A DNA stretch of 43,214 nt from Dissophora ornata. Its lineage: Eukaryota > Mortierellomycota > Mortierellomycetes > Mortierellales > Mortierellaceae. The stretch lies in the NCBI GenBank assembly GCA_025201705.1, contig MU616720.1:6109-49322 (forward strand), given 5' to 3'. Positions 1-9,301 of this stretch are shown here, piece by piece. Below the pieces are notes generated by a model, which saw only the letters and a program-made list of their open reading frames with translations, was not told the origin of the DNA and ran no database searches. Each line of letters begins with the position of its first letter. Within the stretch, counting starts at the first letter, position 1. Position numbers and translations under genes: made by a program.

Positions 1-59
1 TTTTGCCACTCGCCTTGAGCAATGAAAAGCTAATATCGCCTTTTATTGCTGTTTATTAG

Positions 60-523
60 GCGGATGCGCCCAAGCCAGAACTGATTCCTCATAACGATAT
101 TGTGGGCGTGACAGTTATCTTGATTACGTGCTCGTACCAGAACAAGGAGTTTGTCCGGATCGGATACTATGTTGACAACAATTACCTGGATGAGGAGCTT
201 TGCGAGAACCCACCAGAGCAGATTGCGTATGACAAGCTGTTCCGAAACATCTTGGCTGAGAAACCCAGAGTAACTCGGTTCCCCATCAACTGGTGCGTAC
301 ATGACATACGATTACATGGAGAAAAAAAATTTTGTTCGTGAGGCACACAATTTTATTTTCTTCTTTTGCTAATATCTTGGAGGAATTTCCAATGCCATCT
401 AGGGACAACCCAATGGAAGAGGAGCAGCCACCAATGCAGACAGAGGAGCAAGTTCAGGAGATGGAGGCAGCCTCGAAAGCACAGATGATGGAGGGCGCCG
501 ATTGGGAAGACATGGAGGCCTAA
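60..523 (+). CDS. ASF1: Histone chaperone ASF1, 3' part (5' end outside the window)
   Basis: ASF1 binds histone H3-H4 dimers and hands them to CAF-1 or HIRA during nucleosome assembly in the nucleus. An intron ends at the AG of 58-59, and from 60 the frame reads the end of the conserved immunoglobulin-like core, with the family hallmarks [19 protein letters not shown] and [17 protein letters not shown]. After INW (about 293) comes an intron, then a short acidic tail ([14 protein letters not shown]) ending at the TAA of 521-523. The junction is uncertain: donor 297 with acceptor 382 (good CTAAT branch site) or donor 293 with acceptor 342 both keep the frame. The tail, about 46 residues, is much shorter than the yeast acidic tail. 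The start codon and roughly the first half of the core lie upstream of the window. Identity is clear; exon ends less so. Confidence 0.92.
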
Positions 524-580
524 GGAACCTGAAGCAATGTCAGTCAACCCCTCGTTCTCGTAATAGCTCTTGGTGCGCAG

Positions 581-586
581 AATAAA
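581..586 (+). terminator. Candidate poly(A) signal of ASF1
   Basis: AATAAA lies 58 nt after the ASF1 stop codon, a usual distance for a 3' processing signal. The rest of 524-824 shows no reading frame or family signal and must hold the 3' UTRs of ASF1 and of the convergent gene on the other strand. Confidence 0.5.
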
Positions 587-824
587 AAATACCACATTCA
601 CACATTCACAGAAAAGGGAATAAAAAATGCAGCATGGACATCATGCATGAAAACAATAGCTGGAAATGTAGAACGCAGTATTGTCATTGATTAGACTGGG
701 ATATTACTCCCGGAAGTGGATATTTATTATCGTAGCGTATATATGTGGGAACAGTGGAGGATCGGATCTATCATTCAGTCTGGTTGTTTGGATTCAGGCA
801 GCATAGAAAGAGCTCACCCTTTGT

Positions 825-2909
825 TTAAAAGGACATGGCGGCAGCCATGATGGCGAGGACAGCGGTCATAGCGCCGGCAACAGTCTTGGTTCCGGCGCTG
901 CCGCTGTTGCTGCCACCAGCCTTCATGGTCGAGCATTGGATGGCGCGATCGGGCAATGCCTTGTTCGAGTCAGTGGTGGCACAGTTAGCACTCGTCTCGA
1001 CGAGGCGGGTCTCGTTCTTTGCAATGTTACGGAGCCAGTTGTAGCCGACGTTGGATGGAAGAGCGTCGGGGTGGACAGCGCGGACCAAGTCCTGAAGCAC
1101 AGCATCGTCCATAGCAACAGCACCCGAGAACCAATCACGACCATCGTTAGGGTTGATGATACCGTCCTCACGATAGATAGCCTTGTTCTGGATGAACTTT
1201 TGGGACGAGCTAGCAGTGAGATTGTAGTTCTGGTAGAAGGCATTGATGTCGTCGCCGACATAGGTCTCGTCAATAAGCACATCGACGTTCAAGACGGCAT
1301 CTGCAAAGGCAGCAGCTGTCGAGAAAGTGCTGGTGGTAGTGCCGTTGAAGAACGTAGCACCGGCATCGACCGAGAGAATCTTCTTGTAGTCAGCGCCAGA
1401 GAGGGTCCAGGAGGCGGTGTTGTTGTTATAGGTAGAGGGGGCAACGTACGAGGCCCAAGCAATGACAGGCTTCGAGTCCTTTGCTGTAGCGGCAGCCTTG
1501 AAGCAGTTGTAGTTGTTGTTGATAGTCGCCGTCAAGTTCTGGGCGAACTCTTCCAGGTTGAAGAAGGTCGAATAGAACTCGAGCCACTCGGCGCGCTTTT
1601 TTTTTGAGCGAAGGAAACAAAAAAAAAGGGTTAGATGGAATGTCGAGTGATACACATCGATTTCTTCCACTCCAACATTTTCCAAATGATTGTAAATACA
1701 AAGAAGACATGGAACATACGTTCAATGGGCCTGGGTCCGAAACTTCCGAGGTGATAATAGTCTTGTTGCTGACGCCAGCCTCCGTTCCGTAAGAGCTGAA
1801 CACCACATCCACCTTCTGGAACTGTTCCGCCCTCAATGTCGCGTTCTTGTCCTCCAAGCCAACAATCGAGTTGTGCTCGAGATCGTACTGGATACAAGGC
1901 GAGCTCACCAAGGCCTCGGTATCAACAGCCTTCAAAGCCGAGCGCTTACCCAACATCTCAATGTACGCCAGGGCGGTTGTGGCGGTTGAGGCAGCGTTCG
2001 TGACGGGGACACTCACAAAGACGGTGGTGTTGCTGAAGAGTGAGGCGTTGGGGGCGGGGGTACCGCACTGGGTCAAGACATAATCCATGTTGATGCCGGG
2101 AGCGGTGTTGGTCACAACCTTGTAGTTGTTCATGTAACGGACCTTGAACAAGGCAGCATCATCGACTTGGTCACGGCAAGAGCGGGAATGGGAAAAGATC
2201 ATAAGATGGAGAAAAAAAAAAAAAAAAAAATAAGAGCAAGCAACAAGGTTAGGGATCGGCCTTGTCGCGTTTCGATAAAATCTGCATCTATTCGGTACCG
2301 AGGGAGAAAGGAATGAAGATCTATCTGTGCATTTGCTAATTCCCCTCCCACGCCTTCAACCTTTGCTCTCATCATGCACCATATTATTTGAGCCTCGATG
2401 CAAAGTTTCCGAAGAGCATCTTCCATCTTTCAAAAGTCGGAAGAAAGGTCGGGTCCCGACAGAAACTCTATCACGATGTTTGTTTTCTGATCGACGCCTC
2501 TTTCGTCTATTTCTCATCAAATCCGCGGTTGCGTATGTTTCTCCTCTCAGGAATATTATCCATGGGAGAAATCTGGAGTGACTGAGCAACTTGTCGAGGA
2601 AGGGTTTACTTGTACGCTGTTGGAATGGTGGGCGTATTTTGAGGGATCTTATTCTACCTCGTATTGTCATCGTCCGTCTGGTATCGATATAATTTAAAGG
2701 AGTGGTCGTTGATCATCAAACACGGGTGTGAAGAAAGGAGGACTGATTAACCTACCGGTGATCTTGCTGGGGAAGTAGTCCGTGTTGGAATCGTAGTTGG
2801 TGACACAGTCGCTCTGTCCGATAGCACCCTGACTCTGGGAGGCGGCAGGTGAAGCCAAGAAGGGGGTGGCCAAGAGCAACAGGGCAAGGGAGAGACTTTT
2901 GATGGTCAT
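825..2909 (-). CDS. Secreted, GPI-anchored periplasmic-binding-protein-like protein
   Basis: Three exons (2909-2756, 2165-1720, 1595-825) give 456 residues. All junctions are GT..AG and in frame (donors GTAGGT and GTATGT). Residues 1-20 are a signal peptide (MTIKSLSLALLLLATPFLAS). The body has the two-lobed layout of TroA-like/siderophore-binding proteins as found in eukaryotic homologues: FPSKITVDDAALFKVRYMNN near the N-terminus, then RAEWLEFYSTFFNLEEFAQN, and in lobe 2 KPVIAWASY, DVLIDETYVG, DGRDWFSG and LQDLVRAVHP. Several NxT/NxS sequons fit secretion. The C-terminus is a Gly/Ser/Ala spacer followed by a hydrophobic tail (TVAGAMTAVLAIMAAAMSF), typical of GPI anchoring. It is therefore probably a cell-surface ligand-binding protein, but the ligand cannot be read from sequence. 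Intron 1 is unusually long (590 nt) and carries a run of 19 A at 2212-2230. The family assignment is from memory of motif order, not from a search. Confidence 0.72.
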
Positions 2910-3503
2910 TTTGTGGATATGTCGGAAGAAGAGTGCGGGAAAAAAGAAGAAAAGGGAGAGAGAAAGAAAGGGGAGAAAGAAAAAAAGGGGAGAGGAAAAG
3001 GTTAGGAGCTTTTTATCCCGGTATTTACAATTGTTTTTATCCCGGGAAACAGTTGAATTACAAAAGACAGGGGCCGATCAGAAATGAATTACACGTGGCT
3101 TTGAAAGGAATTACCCTTCTCAAGACATGCGACGTACTGTACCATGGCCAACTGTATCCCCCCTTCCTCTGAACACCGATAGACCTCTCAGTGCCTGAAA
3201 GGGATACGTTGAGTTTCTATAATGGTCCATTGGCGTCCTTTTTACTTTAAATATCGCTCATTGTTTATTTGAGATATGGTACATGGTTCAAAACAGGTAG
3301 CAACTGTGAATATTCGTTGTAGGAGGTAGAGTAGAAAACAATTGACAAGAAGTGGCAAAATGGACAAGGGAGGGATCAAGAACTGAAGAGAAGAGCCGTT
3401 CGATTTGGCAAGCCACAGAAAGCACTCCTTCTTCTCGTCTCAACAAAAGAGTGCAAAGATGGGGATATTGTACTGGTGAGCAAAAATAGGGAAAACTGCG
3501 ACG
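2910..3503. other. Intergenic: promoter of the binding-protein gene and 3' region of the MADS-box gene
   Basis: No coding signal. 2935-3000 is a purine-rich (GA/AAAG) stretch directly upstream of the start codon at 2909, that is, pyrimidine-rich on the transcribed strand, a common layout for fungal promoters and 5' UTRs. The remainder probably holds the MADS-box 3' UTR. Confidence 0.4.
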
Positions 3504-4693
3504 TTAATCTTTCCTTGATTTTTTGGAGGACGGGGCATCGTCCGCACTGTCGTCATCGTCTCCCGATGTGGATCTGGACCTAGTTGCGCTAACATCGGAC
3601 GGGTCTACTGAACCAGAGTTGCTTGTTGAAGTAATGCGCAGATTCGATCCTGGAGCTGTTGAGCCCTTGGATCCAGATGTGGTGGAGGAAGAGGATGGCG
3701 ATGATTCTGCAGTCGTTGAAGAGGCAGCCAGAGAGCTCGACGACGCCACAGTCACATTCTGGCCCTTTGCGAGTGGGCTTGGCTGATGCACACGCGAGAG
3801 CTCTCGTTCTCTGGGAACAGGCCAATTGAACGCCGAGCTGGGTTGAGCGCTCGTTGGGGTCTGTCCGAACACAATGGGACTCAGTTCTGACTGGGCTGCA
3901 TAGAATTCGGGGTAAAACGTCGAAGGCGAAGGCAGATTTTTGGCGAATTGGGAGGGGAGCGTCGAGGACATCGGTGCCGATTCTAGTGGTCTTTTTTGGA
4001 TCTGAGAACAGTGGACAATATGAGAATATGAAAATATGAGAATATGAGAAAATGTAACGCATTCAGGAACTGCCCTAAATGAGGGATATTCAACATTAAC
4101 AAGACGCATGGTGATGCCTCAACGTACTGGTGGAAGTTCGCTCGACTCCTCTTCCTTGATCATTGGGCCTGCAAGGGTATTGTTCTCCTTGGCATCTATT
4201 GGAATATGAACTCGAAGCTTTGGCTTTTTGATTCCTCCATTTGTGGGACTAAGGACAGGCGACACTGCTCCGGCTGCTGTGCCCGGCGGTGTCGAGGTCA
4301 TGATTGAAGAGCCATCCGTCATTGGCGAATTATCTCCATTCATTGGAGATTGTCCACCTTTCATAGCATTTTGTGTACTCATCACTGGCGAAGATGATTG
4401 AGAAAGCGGCTGTTGTTGCATTGGAATCGACATAGGTGTGCTGGTCATTGAGAGTTGTAGGCTCTGTCCGTTTGGAGGTGGAGGCATGGTCCGGTTCATG
4501 AATTGAGCGGCAGGTTGCTGGAACTGTTGTGGTTGATAGGGTCGGCCCTGGGGATGCATCTGATCATGCTGGTATATCGCCTCTGACATAGCCTGGGGCT
4601 GCTGGGGCTGCTGCTGTTGCTGATAAGGGATCTGATGGCGAGGAGGTTGGGGTGATGGATGCTGTTGCGCTGGGAGTTGCTGCATATGCTGTG

Positions 4694-4729
<36 letters not shown>

Positions 4730-5930
4730 AGTGTTGCTGATAATGGTGTTGTTGCTGCTGTTGCTGCTGCAGAAAGAGCTGTTGTTGTTGCTGCTGGTAC
4801 TGAGGGTGAGTAGCATATTGGGGGTGCTGAGCATAGGGTTGCGGACGATATTGAGGATCCAAGTGCTGCTGCTGTGGAGGTTGTTGCTGCTGTTGTTGTT
4901 GATATGGCATCGCATCGTACTGCTGGGGATGGACAACGACGCTTGGCGGCACCTGGAACGGACTGCGCTGCATATGGGACGGAAGCGAAGGGGGAGTGTG
5001 CTGAAGAACTTGCTGCTGAGGAGGGGTATGCATGTGGGATTGTGCAGGCGTGTTATGAGACTGAGGTGTAACTGATTGAGGCTGTGGGGTCACTGAAAGT
5101 TTGCTCCTGTCGTCCCCGGCAACGGACAGTGCATCTTCGTCCTCCTCCTCTTCCTTGATGTCTGCAGCGTTGAGGAACTCTTTGTTGGTGTAAGTCTCGA
5201 AAGAGTCGGTGTACTACTCATATGCAAATTGGAGAGAGCAACAACAGTAAGTTTCTGTAGCGTCTCCTTTCGCGCGCGAGCAGTAATTAAAGGCTTTTTC
5301 TGGCCTCTGAGATTCCGCTCCTTTGCAACGTAGTTCCACTGTGAAGCCGTTGAATTACCTCTGTGTATCTCAGCAGGATCTGGTCAATGTCGTGCGACGA
5401 GTACTGGACTAGCTTGTTGTTCGAGTTGAAGATGATTAATCCAATCTGACAGTCGCACAGCACGCTCAGCTCCATCGCCTTCTTCATCAGACCGAAGCGT
5501 CTCTTCTGGAACGTAACCTACACAGATCGGCCAGGTGCAATAAAAACGAATTAGCATGGCATTATTCAAGGACAGCACTATATCAAAAAGCCGCGAGAGG
5601 AATAGGAAGGTCGACCAGGGACAAAGAAGAGAGTAGGACAAAAGAGAAGTTGCCACGGATCCAAACTCTCAGCCTCGCGCGTTCTGGCCCGGGCTCTGGC
5701 AGGACGACGATTGAGACAGCCCAGGCACCAGTAGCGCTGCGTTGAAAAGGACGGCGCACAAAGACGGCGCCACGCCAACACAGTGGTGTGGCTCTCTGAA
5801 CGTGGCGCTGTATGGAAGATAGGGGCGAGCAAGTGCATATCTGGCAGAGCGAGGATGGGTAGGATTGTTGTCGTACCTGGCGATTGCGCTCGTCCATGAT
5901 GGTCTTGATTTGAATCTTTTTGCGCCCCAT
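3504..5930 (-). CDS. MEF2/RLM1-type MADS-box transcription factor
   Basis: Four exons (5930-5877, 5517-5359, 5213-4128, 4001-3504) give 598 residues, all junctions phase 0. Residues 1-57 are the MADS box: [18 protein letters not shown], then [30 protein letters not shown]. Residues 58-90 follow the MEF2 extension ([14 protein letters not shown]). The K-I-x-I with the RNRQVTF start is MEF2-like, not SRF-like. Such factors bind A/T-rich CArG-like DNA as dimers, and yeast Rlm1 acts downstream of the cell-wall-integrity MAP kinase. An acidic patch ([10 protein letters not shown]) follows, then about 250 residues rich in Gln, Pro and His with pure Gln runs, then several SP/TP pairs (possible MAPK sites) and a Ser-rich tail ending in SSKKSRKD, a possible nuclear signal. 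The start is fixed by the MADS motif itself. The exon 3/4 intron holds short GAGAATAT repeats around 4020-4055. Confidence 0.93.
4581..4905 (-). repeat. Gln-coding CAG/CAA repeat tract in the MADS-box gene
   Basis: Read on the minus strand this stretch codes several Gln runs separated by His, Pro and Tyr. The purest part is an uninterrupted (CTG)n run on the plus strand at about 4697-4727, roughly ten triplets. It is in frame, so length changes would alter the protein without breaking it. Confidence 0.85.
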
Positions 5931-6641
5931 GATGGTGTGGATTGTGCGGCGATGGGTGTTGGTTCAACGGGTGGGTCGAGGGTCGATGGATGCGCTGGTG
6001 ATGCGAAGCCCGTGCTTTGTTCGATGAAATGATGCGAAGTGTTGGGGAGTAGAGCTAATGTTGCACACGCTGTCGGCTTTTGTGTTGTTTGCTTCGCGAG
6101 GATATGGCGTGACTGCGTTACCGGCGCCAAATGTCTGCGCGGAGGCACTGCTGGGGAGGGAGCGAGAAGAACCAGAACAAGGAGCGACAGCGGAGAAAAG
6201 GAAAAGAGAAAGGACAGGAGAGGGAGAGAGAGGGGTGGAACGAGAAAGTTTGCTGCTTCGCGGTTAAACAGTGCCTCCTGAGCAGTAAAAAAAAAAAAAA
6301 AAAGGCGCATGGCGCACATTTCTTGTGGACATGAACACCTGCTGTGACCGACAGCCTTGGCTGATCACGTGATCCGCCTTTATTTAGAGCGACGCGCTTG
6401 ATCCAGATATGCCTTCGTTCCCATTGGAGTTCCAAGGCCGTGTCTTGTGGTCCTTGTCGAGCGCGTCGTGGTCTTACTTGAAGGCTAGCCATGTCAATCC
6501 TTCATGGTTTGAAGGGATGATACCGGACAAGAGCGCACATCGCACGCTTCCTCCCCTGGATAGTAATAGGGGTGAAAGTTCTGGGATATATTTAAACAGG
6601 TCTGAGATGCTTTAGCTAATCGACTAAAACTCGTGCATGCA
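5931..6641. other. Intergenic: MADS-box promoter and 3' region of the PAP2 gene
   Basis: A 216-codon minus frame (5669-6319) runs through here but has low-complexity Ser/Leu/Pro composition from CT-rich DNA and overlaps MADS intron 1, so it is not called. The stretch holds a 17-A run at 6287-6303 preceded by GA-rich DNA (6165-6240). Confidence 0.4.
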
Positions 6642-7856
6642 CTATGTTAGTCTTCCTTGATTGTATGAATCTCTGGGTAGTTGTATTGGACGGTTGTATG
6701 CTTCGCCCAATACTCCGCCCTGCAGGGGTTGCGGTGGAGCCGCCTGAACCGCATTCCGATAAACCTCCTGCTTGAAATTGCCATACGCTGCTGATGCTGG
6801 TGCTGGTACTGATGGTTTGGTGCAGTTGGCAACACTAGAGGAGGTGACGCCATTGGTTGTAGGTAATGTCTCTGTCGCGAACGGCTGCATCTGAAGCTCA
6901 GCCGAATCTGCTTCTCCCAATGCAGTCTTCTCTGCGTCCCTTGCTGCCTTTTCACATCTCTTGCGCTCCCGTTCCCGCTTGTGGGGTCTGGGATCCGGGC
7001 CATCGCCCCAGGGCCTAGTAAGATCCGTAAATCGGCCCTTTTCTTCAATATAGTGATCAAAGATGTAGGTCCAGATATAAAAGTTTCCCCCCGCGACGTA
7101 GAATGCTACCAGCACATCCGCGGTATAGTGCGCACGGTTTGCTATCACAATAAATGCAGATCCGATACAAAGGCACCAGGCAAAGATCACACAAATCCAG
7201 GCGAGCCAGCGGTATCGGCGAGGAAATCGGTGATAACCATGGCTTGACCAGACTAGCGCCGAGATGACAAAGATAACGGTGTGTCCACTGAACATGCAAT
7301 CACCGCATCGATGAAGGAGGAACGTGGTAAAAAACTCGCCAGTAGAGTGCATGCAACCAGAGCGTGGGTCTGGAAATGAGGTGATCGCGACAGTGGTGAT
7401 GCGCATGAGATTGCACAAGGTCCAGGTTAAGAGGAATTTGCAGAGGAGATAAAGTGGGCGGTAGTGAGTCAAGATGAGAATGATGGTGGGAACGAACATG
7501 AGGGCGTCGGCAAAGTCCGTCAGCCAGAGCAAGTGAATCGATGGGATTGCTTCAAAAAGACGATCGGTCAATTTTGGCACCTCATTGTTGTCAGGGGAGA
7601 GATACGAAGCAACGTTGGCCATTACATTCTGGGATTGTGCAAAAGGAGAGGGGTGTCGTTAGAGAGCGCATTACCTTTAGCGCAATTGCACAGAGGTACA
7701 GGGTCTAGTGCCTACCATAAAGTACATCGTCAAAGCGAACACGGCAATGACTGCCACTGTAACGCCGACACTCTGCTTGCTGAATTTGTATCGCTGAAAA
7801 AACCAGCACTTAAAACGCTCCCACCGGGGCCTATAGCGCCCCATACAGCCCTTCAT
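6642..7856 (-). CDS. Sphingomyelin/inositolphosphorylceramide-synthase-like PAP2 membrane protein
   Basis: Exons 7856-7716 and 7628-6642 (GT..AG, phase 0) give 375 residues. The PAP2_C catalytic motifs are complete: CGDCMFSGHT at about residues 155-164 and HYTADV at about 214-219. The two His and the Asp match the triad of animal sphingomyelin synthases, with the same four-residue spacing between the second His and the Asp. MRITTVAITSFPDP (about 122-135) matches the family motif before the catalytic core. Several hydrophobic segments are visible (about 31-47, 85-100, 105-120, 164-176, 188-210, 217-235), so a multi-pass Golgi or plasma-membrane enzyme moving a phospho-head-group onto ceramide is likely; the substrate is not fixed by sequence. 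The C-terminal 120 residues are charged then Pro/Ala/Gln-rich and probably cytosolic. The start used is the first ATG of exon 1, but that reading frame is open further upstream to a possible acceptor at 7870, so a further 5' exon may exist (see 8058-8179). Confidence 0.85.
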
Positions 7857-8057
7857 ATTGAGTCCAAACCTAGAGGTCGGTGTTAATGTAGCCAAAGCGG
7901 GGATGTTGAACGAAGCGTAGCAGTTACAGAGTAACAGTAGACAGCAGAGTATAAAGGCGTAAAATGAATGGCTGAGGGAATCTGAAATCGAACGGAGAAG
8001 AAGCAGCGAGAGGGGGATTGAAAGAGAGAAAGAACGAGAGATCAGGTCGAAAAAGAC

Positions 8058-8179
8058 CTGAGAGAGAGTAAAACCCAGATATTCCGTTGCTGCTCTTCAC
8101 TGTCAGGGATGGGCGATGAACTGTAGAACTGGGAGATAGTGGAATCCGACTTGGAGATATCGATCGTCATCCCATCCAT
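8058..8179 (-). other. Possible upstream first exon of the PAP2 gene
   Basis: On the minus strand an ATG at 8179 opens a 45-codon frame starting MDGMTIDISKSDSTISQFYS. A donor (CAG|GTCTTT) after 8058 and an acceptor at 7870 (TTAAC branch site about 12 nt before the AG) would join it in frame (phase 2) to the exon coding FGLNMKGCMGRY, adding about 45 residues. The donor is weak, so this is a suggestion only. Confidence 0.3.
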
Positions 8180-8461
8180 TGTACCACATTCCTAACAAGC
8201 GAATTGGCTAGAGCATCGAATCGCTTTGGCTGGGGCCACAGACTTGACTATCGCCCGCGCCATGATGGTGCCAGAACTGGTGTGCGCAAAGTATGCATTG
8301 GAAATTAAAAAGCACGGCAATGAGATAGATCGACGGCGGACTAGACTTAGCTTGGATTGAGCTGCATATGCTCAGGCAATTAGCGCTTTCTGCTACCAGC
8401 CCGTGAGTACGTCTGTGGTTTACAGTTTACACAGCGCGACAAAAAAGACGCGATCTCCCCC

Positions 8462-8467
8462 CACGTG
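8462..8467. promoter_or_regulatory. Candidate PHO4/NUC-1-type site (CACGTG)
   Basis: The palindrome CACGTG, read on the minus strand as GCACGTGGGG, matches the high-affinity form bound by the yeast phosphate regulator Pho4 (CACGTGGG). It lies about 840 nt upstream of the SPX-EXS phosphate-exporter start. Function is inferred from the motif and the neighbour only; many bHLH factors bind CACGTG. Confidence 0.35.
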
Positions 8468-8546
8468 CGGCCGCACTGAGCGCTGAGACAATCAAGCGCC
8501 GTGCCATGATTGGCCAGGAATGACACAGGCCATGGGCCTCCCAGGC

Positions 8547-8566
8547 GGTTCGAACAAGTTCGAACC
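8547..8566. repeat. Perfect inverted repeat with 8-bp arms
   Basis: GGTTCGAA, then CAAG, then TTCGAACC: two perfectly complementary 8-bp arms with a 4-base spacer, in the promoter region of the phosphate exporter. It could be a binding site for a dimeric factor or a transcribed hairpin; nothing in the sequence decides. It contains a tRNA B-box-like string but no tRNA fits around it. Confidence 0.6.
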
Positions 8567-9301
8567 CAATACTCTCACAGACACTCTACAACAACAGAAA
8601 GAGAAAGACAGCGAGAGAGGGAGGCGATGAATGATCCGAATCAGATCTCTCTTTCCTCATTTCTCTTTGCCTCCTCTCCTCCACGCTCGACCGTCATTCC
8701 TCTCCATCACGACAATCTCCTTTTTGCCCGACCAGTCCTGGCTGTCTCACTTGACCACCCCCCTTTTGTGCGTCGTGCGTCCGCTATTCCTTTGATCGCA
8801 CTTCTTCTCTCAGCTCTGACAGTAATACAGTAACATCTAGCCTGTGGACTGGCATTGACAGCTCCGACTTCTGAGCACCTTGAGCCAAAGCGGACGACGA
8901 GCACGAGGCAGTTACCCACACGCTGAACAGCCGTGCTTGCTTGACCCCCCTCTCCTCTTCGTTGACATCCACCTCCTTGTCCTCTTGATCCCCCTCGTAG
9001 ACAACAACAGCAGCATCAGCAACAACAACACCCCTCTTTTCAAATGCCTTTTTTGTCCTGCTCACACGACACCCTTTCCTTTTTCACTCGTGCATTGCAA
9101 TAACACGCACCTCTCCTCCCTCTCGCATACTCATAATCTCGCCCTGCAGCAGCGGTCGTTGCAGCCAGCATTCGCCCGAGGGATACCTCTTGTCCTCGCC
9201 AACCCTCCCTTGCTGTTTATTATTCCTGATATTCCATTCATCGCCATCTCTCTCCTCCTTTGCCCTCTTCCTGATATCCTGCTCAAACTTTCCCCGACAC
9301 C

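Larger units (their letters stand above)
7857..9301. other. Divergent promoter region between the PAP2 gene and XPR1/SYG1
   Basis: About 1.4 kb between the two start codons. It contains a possible 5' exon of the PAP2 gene (8058-8179), a CACGTG site (8462-8467), a perfect inverted repeat (8547-8566), and a CT-rich stretch (about 8640-9300) that is probably the 5' UTR and core promoter of the plus-strand gene. Reading frames in the CT-rich stretch (for example 8880-9305) are compositional. Confidence 0.5.

Noticed and set aside
936..1607. 223-codon plus-strand frame
   Set aside because: It is the antisense shadow of exon 3 of the binding-protein gene, whose sense frame has a signal peptide, sequons and consistent splice sites.
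5669..6319. 216-codon minus-strand frame upstream of the MADS-box gene
   Set aside because: It crosses MADS intron 1 and promoter DNA, has CT-rich composition, and no family signal.
8510..8590. tRNA gene suggested by a B-box-like GTTCGAACC
   Set aside because: No acceptor stem, A box or anticodon arm fits around it; the string is part of a perfect inverted repeat.
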